From Incurvaria masculella (lineage: Eukaryota > Arthropoda > Insecta > Lepidoptera > Incurvariidae): DNA of 64,000 nucleotides. The position numbers and the translations under genes are program-made. Positions 11,061 through 21,960 of this stretch are shown here, in pieces. The first letter of the stretch is position 1, and each line of letters begins with the position of its first letter. The notes under the pieces were generated by a model. It did no database searches. It was not told the DNA's origin and was given only the letters and a program-made list of their open reading frames with translations. The stretch spans positions 8,003,001-8,067,000 of the forward strand of contig OX335653.1 of the NCBI GenBank assembly GCA_946894095.1, read 5' to 3'.

Positions 11061-12110
11061 CCGAGCGCCACTGATTAAAGGCGACCATGTCTGCGAATCC
11101 GGCTAGAAACTTCGGGATGAAAGTGAACTTATAATATTGTGAGCGTTTGTAAGGAGCAACTCGCACCAAGCGAATTAAGTTTATATCTTAGTTGAGCAGG
11201 TTATTTTTACTGCTTTCGTGATCTTGTTGGAAGTTGACAAATCAAAGATACATTTTGAGATGGTTTGTCTTAAAATAGATCAAAAGTATATTTTTAAATT
11301 TTGACTCTGCTCGGGTCAATAATTAGGACTATTACGAACATTTAAATCGGACCAAATTAATGTTTTTGCCAACGATCACCATAATATATTAATTTAAAAA
11401 CTATAAAATGTGCATTGTGCATAGATACAATATCAAAGAACGTATCAATTGTTTACTATTTTAGTTATAATAGCTTCCATTTAAAAGTTAGAAATACTGT
11501 TGAGTAAAATCTTGAGGACTTTCATTTACATCAGTTTGAGAGAAACATTACCTTCTTATTTGTTTTTGTTTTAACTATAACTACTAGAGGCAACGCTCGC
11601 TTAATGTATGTAATATTAAATGCCACTTCTGACCATTAGGTAATTTAGCGTGATGATAAGTGCCTTTAAAATGATGGATATAATCTAGATCAAAATTGTA
11701 AATTTTAAAAGGGTAAGTGGTTCTCAAGATATAAATGACAAGGCAGAAAACCAGAAAAGCGTCCAGACGGATACCGGACATTGGAAAACAGTCTTTTTAA
11801 TTACAAGTTAAGAAATATAAAAGGCCAAGTTCCATTCTTCGTGTGGGTGCACCATATTTATTTATTGATTACCACCATATATTGATTTAAATTAATATTA
11901 GTTCATTGTGTCCTTTCCTTTAAATTTTGTTGATACATGGTTATAATGAAATCATTCTTAGTTCTTAAATGTCTCAATAACATCCTAACAAGATTTCGAA
12001 ACAGATTTTGTTTCTTTGAAAATAATTAACTAACTAAAACACAACCCTAGCTCTAAACTGTATTCTCCAAAAACAATAGACTGTGGCCAGTTCGTGTGCG
12101 GGGGCTAATA
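11061..12110. other. AT-rich non-coding DNA
   Basis: No gene, RNA or repeat recognised. Confidence 0.5.
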
Positions 12111-12310
12111 TCCCGATATTACGTTCCGAATTCCCCGCGCACCGGCATCCGGCCCGGATCGCGCCGGCTCGCGGTGCGCGCGGCATGTCCGGTCACTTTT
12201 GATAAAGAAAACTCGGCCGCAGTGCTGTTAATTAAGACGAGCTAGGACCCACCGGCGCGCCTCGCACCTCGGCGGCCCCCGTCACCTCCGCCCCTGCCCG
12301 CCGGAGGTGT
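12111..12310. other. CpG-rich island
   Basis: About 200 bp of GC-rich sequence (cgcgcaccggcatccggccc, accggcgcgcctcgcacctc) with many CpG dinucleotides in AT-rich surroundings. No coding signal. It could be a promoter or enhancer-type island. Confidence 0.45.
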
Positions 12311-12607
12311 GTTGTGACGCAGGTCTAATGTGCGAGTGCACTTATATATTAGTTTATGATCATTCTGTTGGTACGTACTAACCTAGACGATGCTGCGTGA
12401 TCTGCCTACTAATGAACTGTTGGATACGGCATGGATTGTAATTTTTTGTGTATTCATGTGAATTTAGTGTTTTACCTATGTTTTTGATAAAATAATTGAC
12501 AAACACTTTTGTAAACTTAGACTAAGTGGACGTTGAAAAAAAAAACAGCGGAGTTTCTTTCCAGTTCTTCTTCGCTGTGTTTTGTTTTGCTAAACTGGCC
12601 AATGCTA

Positions 12608-12664
12608 AAATATGACAAATCCGAGTGCAGTGTACTGTCTATGGATGATGAATAAACAATAAAC
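12608..12664 (+). repeat. Short repeat shared with the DNA just upstream of the BEL/Pao relic
   Basis: 'tccgagtgcagtgt' followed by 'ctatggatgatga' and 'ataaacaata' matches the sequence at about 56894-56943 closely. The element it belongs to is not recognised. Confidence 0.5.
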
Positions 12665-12798
12665 AATACAATAATTCCGATTCACGTACGTAAGTTCGAG
12701 CATTTTTATATTGTATAAAATAACTGTATTAGTTAATAACTATTTAGTAGATTATAATTCTATATTATAAATATGCAAAGACATTACTAGTACAAATG

Positions 12799-12918
12799 GA
12801 GTGAGAAATTAAGAACTTTTGCACCTTTTGCCACATTTTGTATAGACAATATGTCACTTGTGTTCGTTAATATTACTTTTGGTTAGTCTTGGTTTCAGTT
12901 GAGACTTTTTATCTCACT
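12799..12918 (+). mobile_element. Decayed MITE related to the CRE-containing MITE at 61901
   Basis: 'cacattttgtatagac', 'ttggttagtcttggtttcag' and 'gagactttttatctc' follow the order of the right half of the element at 61901-62060 with roughly one in five bases changed. The left arm is barely recognisable. Confidence 0.5.
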
Positions 12919-15900
12919 ATTTAATATAGTTAAATTGCATTCACTAAGGACAATATTCTGTTAAAAGTCACCAAACTCAAGCGTCTAAGTTCAAATAATC
13001 CCTAGGGTAGCGACAGCCAGCAGGGGCCAGCGAGTTCCATTAAACTAACTCCAGTTTCGTAATAGGAATAAGTGTTCAGCTGCCCATGAACACGGCTCGG
13101 CAGCGGTGGACACACACCCTCGCATGTCACGCCGATGGGGCCGTATCTCGTCGTAATTGGCTCGGCGCGGACCCGGCGCGACCCCGGCCCGTACCTCTCT
13201 GACTCGTGACGCACTTCCATTCCGTTTCTGTGAAATGAGAAAATGTTTACATGTTAATCATGGCGGCTTTTCCTTGTCCTTATTTTTTTTTTCGAGAGCA
13301 TCTTGTTATGGGTTATCATCATGAACTCTTGCGATAGAAAGTGAACCTGACCTACTGTGAAATTTTATGTTAGCCCAAATTCTTACCTATCTGGGCAAAA
13401 CAGGTGTGAGGTACTAATAAATAAATATTCAATCCCATACCCAAGTTGGGTAAGGGATTAAAATACTTTTAAAATGTCCGTTTTTTTTTATTCCTTAGCA
13501 AAATATTGTAAGTGACACTAATACAATAACATCGTATTAAAACTTTAACAATGTTAATCGGCGATATCCAAATTAAGGAAGTGTTAACACCTAATTGCAT
13601 TCAGTCGCATAAGGGCGTAAGTGAAACATCATTTAATTTTATTTAAAAATAACTACAACGAATTTCGATAATGAAAAAATACATTTGTAGATTTGATAGC
13701 CTAGACATAATTTACAGACAAAACTGTAAAACCCCGATGTTTTGATTCCTCAGAAAAATCAAAAATGTTTTAAAAAAAAATTAACAAAGAAGGGGAGCCT
13801 CAGATATTTATAATTATAAGTTTCAAATACAGCTAAATAACCAATTTATTTTTTATATTTTTTGAAATAAAAAAAATCAGTTGTAGTTATTTTTAAAAAT
13901 ATTAAAATGTGCTTTCATGTACGCCCTTACGGAACATAAAATAGACATATAGAAAAAATATATAAATGCTTTCAAACAATTAATATCGTCGGTAAAATCA
14001 TATTTTTTTTACTTTTTAAAACTTCAAGCAAATATACAAGTTTAGTTTTTTCTTTGAATTAAAATTATTTTATTATATATTTGTTTATTTGACAATAAAA
14101 TTCCTTGCCAACAAATTTATAGACAACGTTTGTAACATAAAAAGCAAAACAATATCTGCGAAACCATCGGTTATGTGGAGTACAAGCTATTGCATATGAA
14201 ATTCGACGCAAAGTTTTGAAGATGCAATTAACCTCACATACACAAACAAAGGACATTACAAGATATAAATGGTTAGTGATAACTCGTCTGGCTGCCGCCG
14301 CAAGACGACGGCGCAGGCGGGAAAATAAAAGAATAACTTTGTTGCCCAGTTGGAAAATAATTTCAAACTTTCAAATGGTTTTCAGAAATAGCTTATTTTG
14401 CTATGTATGGGGATAAATTAACATATATAACAGTCAGTTAAAACGGAGAGTTGGTAAATTTACATTAATCACTCGTTTGCTTTTTTTTCACTTCATATTA
14501 GGGCACTCTTCAAGCAGCAATTATTTTATACACGGGTCGATATAATACCATGCCCTATATTATTTCAAAAATGAAATGTATATACAAGCATAGATGCCAT
14601 CACGGGGCTTCCCCGAAAAGGGTAGGCAAATATAGTTATACCGTACGATCTTGGTATACTTCTTTTCCGTTACAGATATACTCTGCAACTGTTCATGCAT
14701 GCTCTACGAATACGGGTGTCATTGTCTCTACGTTTGTGTAACGCTTTTGGTTAGAACGCTTTGAGTCGCGTTGTAATCTTTGACCTTGACGTACTTCGTA
14801 CTTCTTCAATCTAGACACAGTTACTAGGCCGTCCGGCAACGACTTCATTAAGCCCGGAAACTTTTCATATATATTTTTAGTCGTTATATTAAGGAATTAT
14901 ACCATCAATATTTTCAATCTTTCACATTATTCGTCTTTACTACATAGAGGTGTACTTTTTATTTTCCCTTAAATGTTGTGTGATTTTTGAATTAATCAAG
15001 AATTAATCAGATGAATAAAAGGACATCGATAATAAGAAGAAAACAATTATAATATGTGGACACGATATCTCATTATAAGGCCTACCAGACACCGGTACGT
15101 TATTGCATTTATCTGATTTGAGTGTGAGTGTATTTGAGTGCATTTTTGCAATGTTCTGTACGCGCGTATTGTATTTTTGCATATTCTGACCGTGTCTAAG
15201 GGACGATTCATATAGCGCAACAAGGGGCAGCGGTCAAATACTTCCTTCGAGAATGGCCCCCATATTTGCTTCTGTCAAAATGTATTGTGAGGCAAGCCTA
15301 TTATTGATTAGAAGAATCAAGCTATCCGTGGATACAAACCGCATTCAGATCAAGTATTTCTCAAGTTATAAGCGAACAGACGGATAAAATACAAACTCAT
15401 TGACACCAGGAGGCCAATTCTGCGATTTAAAATTAATTGGGAGTGTTCTTAGGACAGGAATTCCCTATTAATTTCATTTGGTATATTGGTCATTGATCGC
15501 AGCGTCACTCGGAATGAGTGAAACATTTCCATATGTTTGTGAATTCGCGCTTTCGAAAAAATCCGAATTGGTCGAAAGTTATTTACCGATTCAGTGAGGA
15601 TTGAGGAGTGTGTATTTCGCATGTAATTAATTAACGCAAGAACTGTTCTCCTGGCGTTGGGAATAAGGAACAAGAGTAAGTGAAAGTGATTGCTATCTTA
15701 CAAATGTTCACTTCACGGTGTGAACCGGCCCTGACTCGGTGTTCGATACGGCGACACGTACGCGGACCGTATCGCACGGCTGGAAGTCGCAGCGCTCAGA
15801 TGCAATGGCGTCGTGTGTCACGTGTCGCCTGCCCTATCAGCGCCCGGCTACCCGTGTCGCTGCTTACGTACGTCACCGGCCTTATCTCACGGCGGACGCA

Positions 15901-16329
15901 CAACGCTAGCGACAAGTACGGAAACCGGGAAATAGTGGTCATTGTATCATTCAAATAAATTTGTGAAGATAGTATCAACACGTTAATAATTAAATCATAA
16001 CTTAGACAAGAACCGTGCGCCGATAAATAATTTCACAAGGAATCGAATAAAATCGATATATTTTTTAAAGTGCTAACTAATACCATATATTCCCATAGGA
16101 GTTAAGTCCCATGCCAACGGTTGATATCTTGTTCTCGAGATCTAAATATTTGGTCTTACGGCTGTCATGTAACCCCAACATACCGCATTCCGGTAGGAAT
16201 GAATGCCTTTCCAGGATATTTCCTATGAGCACAGCTATGTTGAACTGTGTGGTAAACACGAACGTTTTTGCAGTATTGCTTCGCCAATATTTCATTTAAT
16301 GCGATAGTATTAACTCAGACTTGCTTGAA
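12919..16329. other. Mostly AT-rich non-coding DNA with GC-rich patches
   Basis: GC-rich patches lie at about 13080-13215 and 15720-15905 (the latter contains 'cttatctcacgg' and many CpGs). A near-perfect hairpin is at 13432-13460 ('aatcccatacccaa' with its inverse, one mismatch). No gene is supported. Confidence 0.45.
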
Positions 16330-16520
16330 ACGTGATAGGGACCTAACTGTTTTAAATGGATTTAGAATCTGGGAATAGCTCGCACTCGTGATGGATTGCA
16401 TATATACAATTCAGAAGGAGGAAGAAAATTGGGTATGAACGAATCCAACGGAGATTGAAATAAATACCTCTGTTATGAGAAGCAAGTCCCTGCGCCCCTG
16501 AGCTACGCCGATAATCAAAG
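16330..16520 (-). repeat. Probable decayed tRNA-derived SINE
   Basis: On the minus strand 'cgtagctcaggggcgcag' matches a tRNA A-box region well. 'cttctcataacagagg' lies where the anticodon arm would be, and 'tttcaatctccg' is a weak B box about 55 bp downstream. The following 'ggattcgttcatacccaatt' looks like a SINE body. A cloverleaf does not fold cleanly, so this is not a functional tRNA gene. Confidence 0.35.
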
Positions 16521-17804
16521 GAATCTGATTTAACAAAAAAACCCTACTTAGCAATATTTTTAATTTTTTTTAATATTTAACGGCTTGTTTATTTCAATCT
16601 AGTAATCTAAGAGTTTGAGGTTTTTTGAGCCTCATAAATGTCGAAGTCCTTGATTGATTTATTTTTACAGTTTTATTTCTGTCATAATCTGACCTATCTT
16701 CATAGAACGTACATTAAAAAGAGGTTTATTAGATTTCTTAGAGTGTATGGGTTTTATTGTATTTACGTTCTTGTGATTGTTATTACAATAATAAGAAATC
16801 CATGCATGGATAAAATGTCACCGTAAACCAGTCAACATTCAAGACCTGTCGATTAAATCGATATATTTATAGACGTACTGATTCAGGATTTAATGAAGAA
16901 AGCTTAACTGTCACTACCTACTCAATTCTAAAAATACACAATAAGGTAAGTCTACTATATCGATTCAGGCGTAGGTATGTATTGTATTGTAAGTAAATTA
17001 TAACTGTAACATTTTCAATGAGTAATAGAGTTGAAATTTACAAAAAAAATTACTCTATCAAATAAAATACAATTTACAACTCAATAAAAATCTATATGGT
17101 TCGGTCATTGAATCAAAGATATATTTAATAAAAGTGGATCTACTTTTTATTCTGTCATAGGATAGAGGAAATAAAATTGGTGACGGACATTTAGTAACAA
17201 ATGATTCTATACTTCAATAACCACAAACCAATACACACGCTACACTATACCAAGATAGGACAACGCGACTCGTATGCAAATGTATACCTAACTAAATCGG
17301 GTGGCGCAAAATAAACCGAGCGGACGAACGCTGCGTCCTTCTGAGCTCCACAATAGCAGAACGGACAGACGACAGTTCCACATTTATTTGCTGAAAGAAA
17401 CCAAGGACGCAAAATTGTGAATGAAAAATGTATCCTTTTAGAATTGTACCAACACACCGATTCCTAGAAAGGTTAGGTAGATACGAAACAAAAATGCAAA
17501 TCGAGCAGCCTGGTGATAAGAGTTATTAATTATAGGTTAATAGAAAACCAATCTCCATTATATTAAATATGTTTCTAATGACTCTTATTTTACTCTACAT
17601 TCAGATATCTTAAGGTACAAAGCCTTTTCCTGTGCTCATCAAATATTTTTTTTACCAATGACCTATTAAAGTTTTCAGATTTTTTTTTATTACTTAACAT
17701 TTTATAAAAAAAAATCCGATAATCACCAAGAAAACATTTGTTTATTAATCTTTGCCTTGGTTTTTTGGTGTGAATCTTCAACCCTGCACTATACTTCTTT
17801 AATT
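16521..17804. other. AT-rich non-coding DNA
   Basis: No gene, RNA gene or recognised repeat. Confidence 0.5.
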
Positions 17805-17900
17805 AATTGCCATTGTACTTTGGCTGGAGAAAAATTGGAGAGGCGTATGTCCAGCAGTGGACGCAAACACGCTGACTGACTGTCTGACTGACTGTCCTTT
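17805..17900 (+). mobile_element. 3' end fragment of a non-LTR retrotransposon
   Basis: 'tggagaggcgtatgtccagc' followed by 'agtggacg' is the very common 3' terminus of a lepidopteran LINE, where the frame encodes a tryptophan-rich C-terminus just before the stop. Here one base is missing relative to that frame. The fragment ends in a ctga/ctgt tandem tail (about 17872-17897), as expected for LINEs with microsatellite tails. Almost the whole element is absent because of 5' truncation. Confidence 0.6.
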
Positions 17901-18109
17901 GAAAGAGCTATTCTAGGTACCGATACAAAGTAACAGATGTGAGTTCCTAGCAACTGGGATATCAAGCCTTAGCATTATAAAAAACTGTGACGAATAAACA
18001 GGGTCTGTCAACTAAATTAGGAACAGGACGCGAATCTGCGGTACCATTGCATATTGGTATAGCGATCGCATCACCTCTTGCATATGGTAAAGAGCAGTTG
18101 TCCTCTCGG

Positions 18110-18300
18110 CACGGGTGTCGAGCCAGCGGCGGCGGCGGTGTCGGCGGCGCAATGGGTAACAATGAATATTTATTACTGTTAATTGTGCCAGGCAATTAAG
18201 TCCGCCCCGCCTACGCCACTGGTCCTCCCCGCGCCCCGCACCCCGCACCCGCACCGCACCGGGAGCCGGGATCAGGTCGGTACGGCTGCTACGAAAGTCC
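18110..18300. other. GC-rich island
   Basis: 'gccagcggcggcggcggtgt' and a C-rich part (cgcgccccgcaccccgcac) separated by AT-rich DNA. No coding domain. Candidate regulatory island. Confidence 0.4.
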
Positions 18301-18401
18301 ACCGGGATCCCCGTATAGACTCACACCTAGTTTTACTACAAATGGCGGACAAGCTTTTCCAGTATCACTTAAGCATCTTTAGTTTCTGTTGCCGAAAAAC
18401 C

Positions 18402-18766
18402 TTTTTTTATGTAATCAACATGGATGGCTTATACCAAACTGACCGTCAGATTTAGTCTAACAGATCACATGGGAACTAGTTCCATGCCAGGACCTTCCTT
18501 ATATTACTCAGCTTACAATAAACTGGATAGAAGACACGGAAAATTTTCATTGCCGCTTCGACCATTGTTAATTCAATGCGATGATACCAACCCTATCCCC
18601 TAGTAAGTAAGGGAGGGGACCTACAATTTTACGTGGAATCCGAACCACGGCCAGCACCAACGGTTGAAAACGGTCACCCATACAAAACACAAACGCGCTC
18701 AGACGTGCCCAGAAGACTCAGCTTATCGAATCGCAAGGCGTGGCGCCACTGGGCTACCGAGCTGAG
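18402..18766 (-). mobile_element. 5S-headed SINE, diverged copy
   Basis: Tail at the left (T run at 18402-18408, then 'catggatggcttatacc'), body in the middle ('attgccgcttcgaccattgt'), 5S-derived head at the right (about 18655-18766, ending 'ggcgccactgggctaccg'). The 5S box region is badly eroded, in contrast to the copies at 39374 and 63353, so this copy is probably older and no longer transcribed. Confidence 0.7.
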
Positions 18767-19360
18767 AACGGTATCTACTACCTAAAATTATTTCAAACTT
18801 TTTACAAATCAAATTTACCATTTAACTTTTTACAAACTTAAAATTTTATAAAATGGATGACAAATGTATTAACAAATTGAATATTGGTTAATATTGACAC
18901 TTGACTACTTTTCTTACTAAAGATCTTCTGACAAAGTCCAACATACTATTTCCTGTCTAGGCTGTCTAGCTGGCAAGGCACCTCGTTCACAAGGTGAAAT
19001 TTGCAGCGTCAAAATATTGCACTTGATTGCTGCCATTGCGCCGGTTCACATAAACAAAGTGCTTACGAAATTCATCTCAGGTAGTACAGTGATAACAACT
19101 TTCGTATTGTGTGGTTCCAGTCTTTAAATGTAACAAAATAAGTAATAATGTTAATTTCTAAACTCGCTCTAAAATATTTTCAGAAAACATAACTGTCTAT
19201 TCTTGATCTAATTCAAAATTTATTGTAACATACTCATTAGAGAACTAATGACGAGGCGCTGCCGAAAGAAGATTTTCTGTCTATAGGTTAATCGAATGAT
19301 AGAAATAATTTAAGTGAAAAAACAAAACCAACTCAGCGAGGGCAACATTGGAAACGCGTT
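18767..19360. other. AT-rich non-coding DNA
   Basis: No gene or recognised repeat. It ends at the left terminus of the long-TIR element. Confidence 0.5.
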
Positions 19361-19533
19361 AAAAATAAAATATTTTTAAATAAAAAAAGGACCGCCTTCA
19401 AAAAAACCGGAACTAAAAAGCAAAAAATAATTGGTTACTTTTAATTAATGTACGAAAAGCTATTTTAATTCTAACTAATTATGTACAATTTCTTAATTTT
19501 TAATCATCTTTTGAAGTCGGTGCCTTGGGTAGA
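19361..19533 (+). repeat. Left terminal inverted repeat (173 bp)
   Basis: Reverse complement of 20320-20492 with no mismatch seen. The right flank just outside the element repeats 'tgctttttagt', a motif also present inside the arm, so the true terminus may lie slightly further out. Confidence 0.8.
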
Positions 19534-20319
19534 GTTCGCTTCGCACGCTGCTGACCGAACAGACACTATTTCAGCCGAACACACCCGAAGTCTACGAGAG
19601 CGTAAACAACCTGAGTCAGTAATGATTGGTCCACAGAGCATTTTGTCTAACTGGAGATGCCCTTAGCGTTGGTTTACGTGCAAGCTGATATCGATACAGC
19701 GCAGCGTACTGAAATTGGGTTTCAGCGATTATTATTAGTACTTTCGGGTTTATAAAGGCTGGACTGGTGAAGGAGGACGTTAATTCGCTGCTCTGTGTTG
19801 ATTGGTACTGCCCTGCGACATCGTTGTCTGAACGAGACGATTTCTGCCGAAATTGGTGAGATCTGTACTAACCGCACACTTTCTCTCGTTTCGTTTTGAC
19901 ACGAAGTTGAGAGCAGACACCTCAAAGTCGCTACCTATTGTTTTCTGTTCTTTTTTATGTTTGTATTTTTTTTTGTTTTGTGTTATGTAGGTATTTAGGT
20001 AGAATAAAAAGTACAAGCTACACCTACCTAAATATTTATCATATAAGTGGTCGTTGTTTTTATATTGGTTTGTTCGTAAGGTTTTCTTGTAAATATTTTG
20101 TTTTTATTGTATTAGGTATTTAGTTTAAGTATAAGGCATATTTAAATTACAAAGTACTTGCCTAAATACCTACTTACATACGTTTTTCCGACCAGTTTGT
20201 TCATGTAATTTTTGTTATTGTGTTTTGTTCAAGTAGGTAAATGTAAGTAGCTACCTACTTATATTTCTTTCTTAGCCATAGGTAATATTAATCTAACTAC
20301 TTGCAGCCCTTAAAGAACG

Positions 20320-20492
20320 TCTACCCAAGGCACCGACTTCAAAAGATGATTAAAAATTAAGAAATTGTACATAATTAGTTAGAATTAAAATAGCTTTTCG
20401 TACATTAATTAAAAGTAACCAATTATTTTTTGCTTTTTAGTTCCGGTTTTTTTGAAGGCGGTCCTTTTTTTATTTAAAAATATTTTATTTTT
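20320..20492 (-). repeat. Right terminal inverted repeat (173 bp)
   Basis: Partner of the left arm at 19361-19533. Confidence 0.8.
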
Positions 20493-20734
20493 TGCTTTTT
20501 AGTGGTGGCGTAACTTTTAAGTCAAGGTGGGCGAGCCCTCCTGCTCAACTTCACATACAAAGTGGAAAGAAGATATACATACATATACAATTCAATACAA
20601 TACAATGAACGAGCATTAGCAGAAATACAACCATTGAGAAATCTCATTTCTGACGAAAGGTAGACCGGTAACTATCTGGATTCATGAGTTCACGGTTGAT
20701 ACGTACGATAATTGATACGATGAGATCACGTGAG

Positions 20735-20808
20735 ATAGAGTGCTGTGACAGATGGACGGACGGACGGACAGCGGAAGTTGGTGCCCTTTGGGAACGGAAC
20801 CCTAAAAA
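20735..20808 (+). mobile_element. 3' fragment of the GACG-microsatellite element
   Basis: 'gtgctgtgacaga', a short (ggac)n run, 'agcggaag', 'ccctttggga' and 'acggaaccctaaaaa' follow the order of the complete element at 43879-44225. The 5' part is missing. Confidence 0.7.
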
Positions 20809-20879
20809 GACAAAACAACGATGAACCGGAACCGCTGAGCTTCTGAATTTCTCATCCTACCATCGTTCCGGATAGTCTG

Positions 20880-21260
20880 TTTCTTGCGTAAGTTTAAGTT
20901 GTATGAAAATGTGTACATATCGGCCTCGTTTATCCCCCCTTAACAGTTGAATTTTGTAAAATCCGTTGTGAGCGAGCCTTTTCGAATTAACAAGAAGTCA
21001 CTGAAAATTTTAAGTTTCGAGGATAATTGGTTTCAGAGATCTCAACATGAGTGGTTTTCGCCTAAATGTGTTCATTTTGACCTGTTTTACCCCCCTAATA
21101 GTATAATTTCCAAAAATATTTTCTTCTTAAGAATTCCCATCTAAAACAAAACATACTCTGACATTCTGGGTTCAGCGGCTCTAGAGATAGAAATGTGTAC
21201 AATTTGCCCTCTTTTACCCCCCTTGAATACCCCCAACAGTTGAAGTAAAAAAAAACCTCT
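20880..21260 (+). repeat. Three diverged tandem modules
   Basis: Three segments share the order 'aaatgtgt(a/t)ca', 'cct(c/g)(g/t)ttta(t/c)cccccc', then 'agtata/acagttgaa(t/g)t'. They start near 20907, 21062 and 21190. They look like internal repeats of one dispersed element, probably the same one that continues into the repeat at 21290-21556. Confidence 0.5.
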
Positions 21261-21289
21261 CATACTGAGCAATCTCACCCGAAAAGAAA

Positions 21290-21556
21290 GCTACTGTAAC
21301 TAAAAAATCACTTTTCTGGGTTCGCGGGGTTAAGAAATTCGATGTTTGTTATAGTTAAGTACCAAACTACTGAACCGATTTTGATAAAAAAAAAATGGGA
21401 CCAACTAGAAAGTATACCCTTTCGAACAAAAAAAGAATTTTCCAAATCGGTCCACGGGTCTTCGAGTAATCGGTGAACATACATAAAAAAAAAAAAAAAA
21501 AAAAAAAGATTCCGACGAATTGATAACCTCCTCCTTTTTTGAAGTCGGTTAAAAAA
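21290..21556 (-). mobile_element. Dispersed poly(A)-containing repeat ('gaagtcggt' terminus)
   Basis: Contains 'accaaactactgaaccgatt', 'tataccctttcgaacaaaaa', 'aatcggtccacgggtcttcg', an A run of about 23 bases (21486-21508) and the end 'cctccttttttgaagtcggt'. This order is typical of a very common lepidopteran interspersed repeat. I do not know its class with certainty. A related terminus ('cccttcctt...gcagtcgggtaaaa' type) occurs in the element at 40275-40570. Confidence 0.55.
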
Positions 21557-21699
21557 TAAAGAAAAGGTGAGATTTATTTGTAATGGCCGCCATACAACTG
21601 ACTCCACAGTACAAGAAAATACACTAGACTGTCACGAAGTTCCTGCACGAACCGAGGAACAAAATATTAAGAAAACCGGTCACAGACTTAGAGACGCTG

Positions 21700-21960
21700 A
21701 GCGGTCGGAATGTCCCCTGCCACCTTAGGTTTGAATGTTAGGCGCGAGGCGTGCAGGGTCTTTTGGTCCGCTGCGATCTCATATAGAGTTGTCAGGGCGG
21801 GGTTTAGTGATGAATTGGTAACGTTCTCTCAGGCAGGAATTCAAAGGGGAGCTGTGGAGGAGGACGGGTTTTAGGGGGGGACAGGGGGATAAGGTAGGGG
21901 GAGGGGGCGACCACGTGATTAATGCCCTCCCTCTAAAGGGAGCCATGTTCATTATACGGG
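21700..21960 (+). other. G-rich region with a G-quadruplex-type motif
   Basis: Between 21874 and 21907 there are four runs of five to seven Gs separated by loops of 3, 8 and 1 bases. The surrounding 260 bp are unusually GC-rich. No gene is recognised. Confidence 0.5.

Larger units (their letters stand above)
19361..20492. mobile_element. 1.13-kb element with identical 173-bp terminal inverted repeats
   Basis: The left arm (19361-19533) and right arm (20320-20492) are reverse complements. Reading base by base I found no mismatch over 173 bp. The arms contain 'ggaccgccttcaaaaaaacc' and 'cttttgaagtcggtgccttg'. The ~786-bp interior has no coding frame of useful length. Its left half is moderately GC-rich; its right half is AT-rich with repeated 'taggta'/'tacctac' motifs. 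This fits a recently moved non-autonomous foldback or MITE-like DNA transposon. The superfamily is unknown, and no clear target duplication was found at the ends I chose. Confidence 0.8.

Noticed and set aside
16435..16520. Possible tRNA-Met-like gene on the minus strand
   Set aside because: Good A box and 'ctcat' where an anticodon could be, but the arms do not pair and the B box is weak. Better explained as an old SINE.
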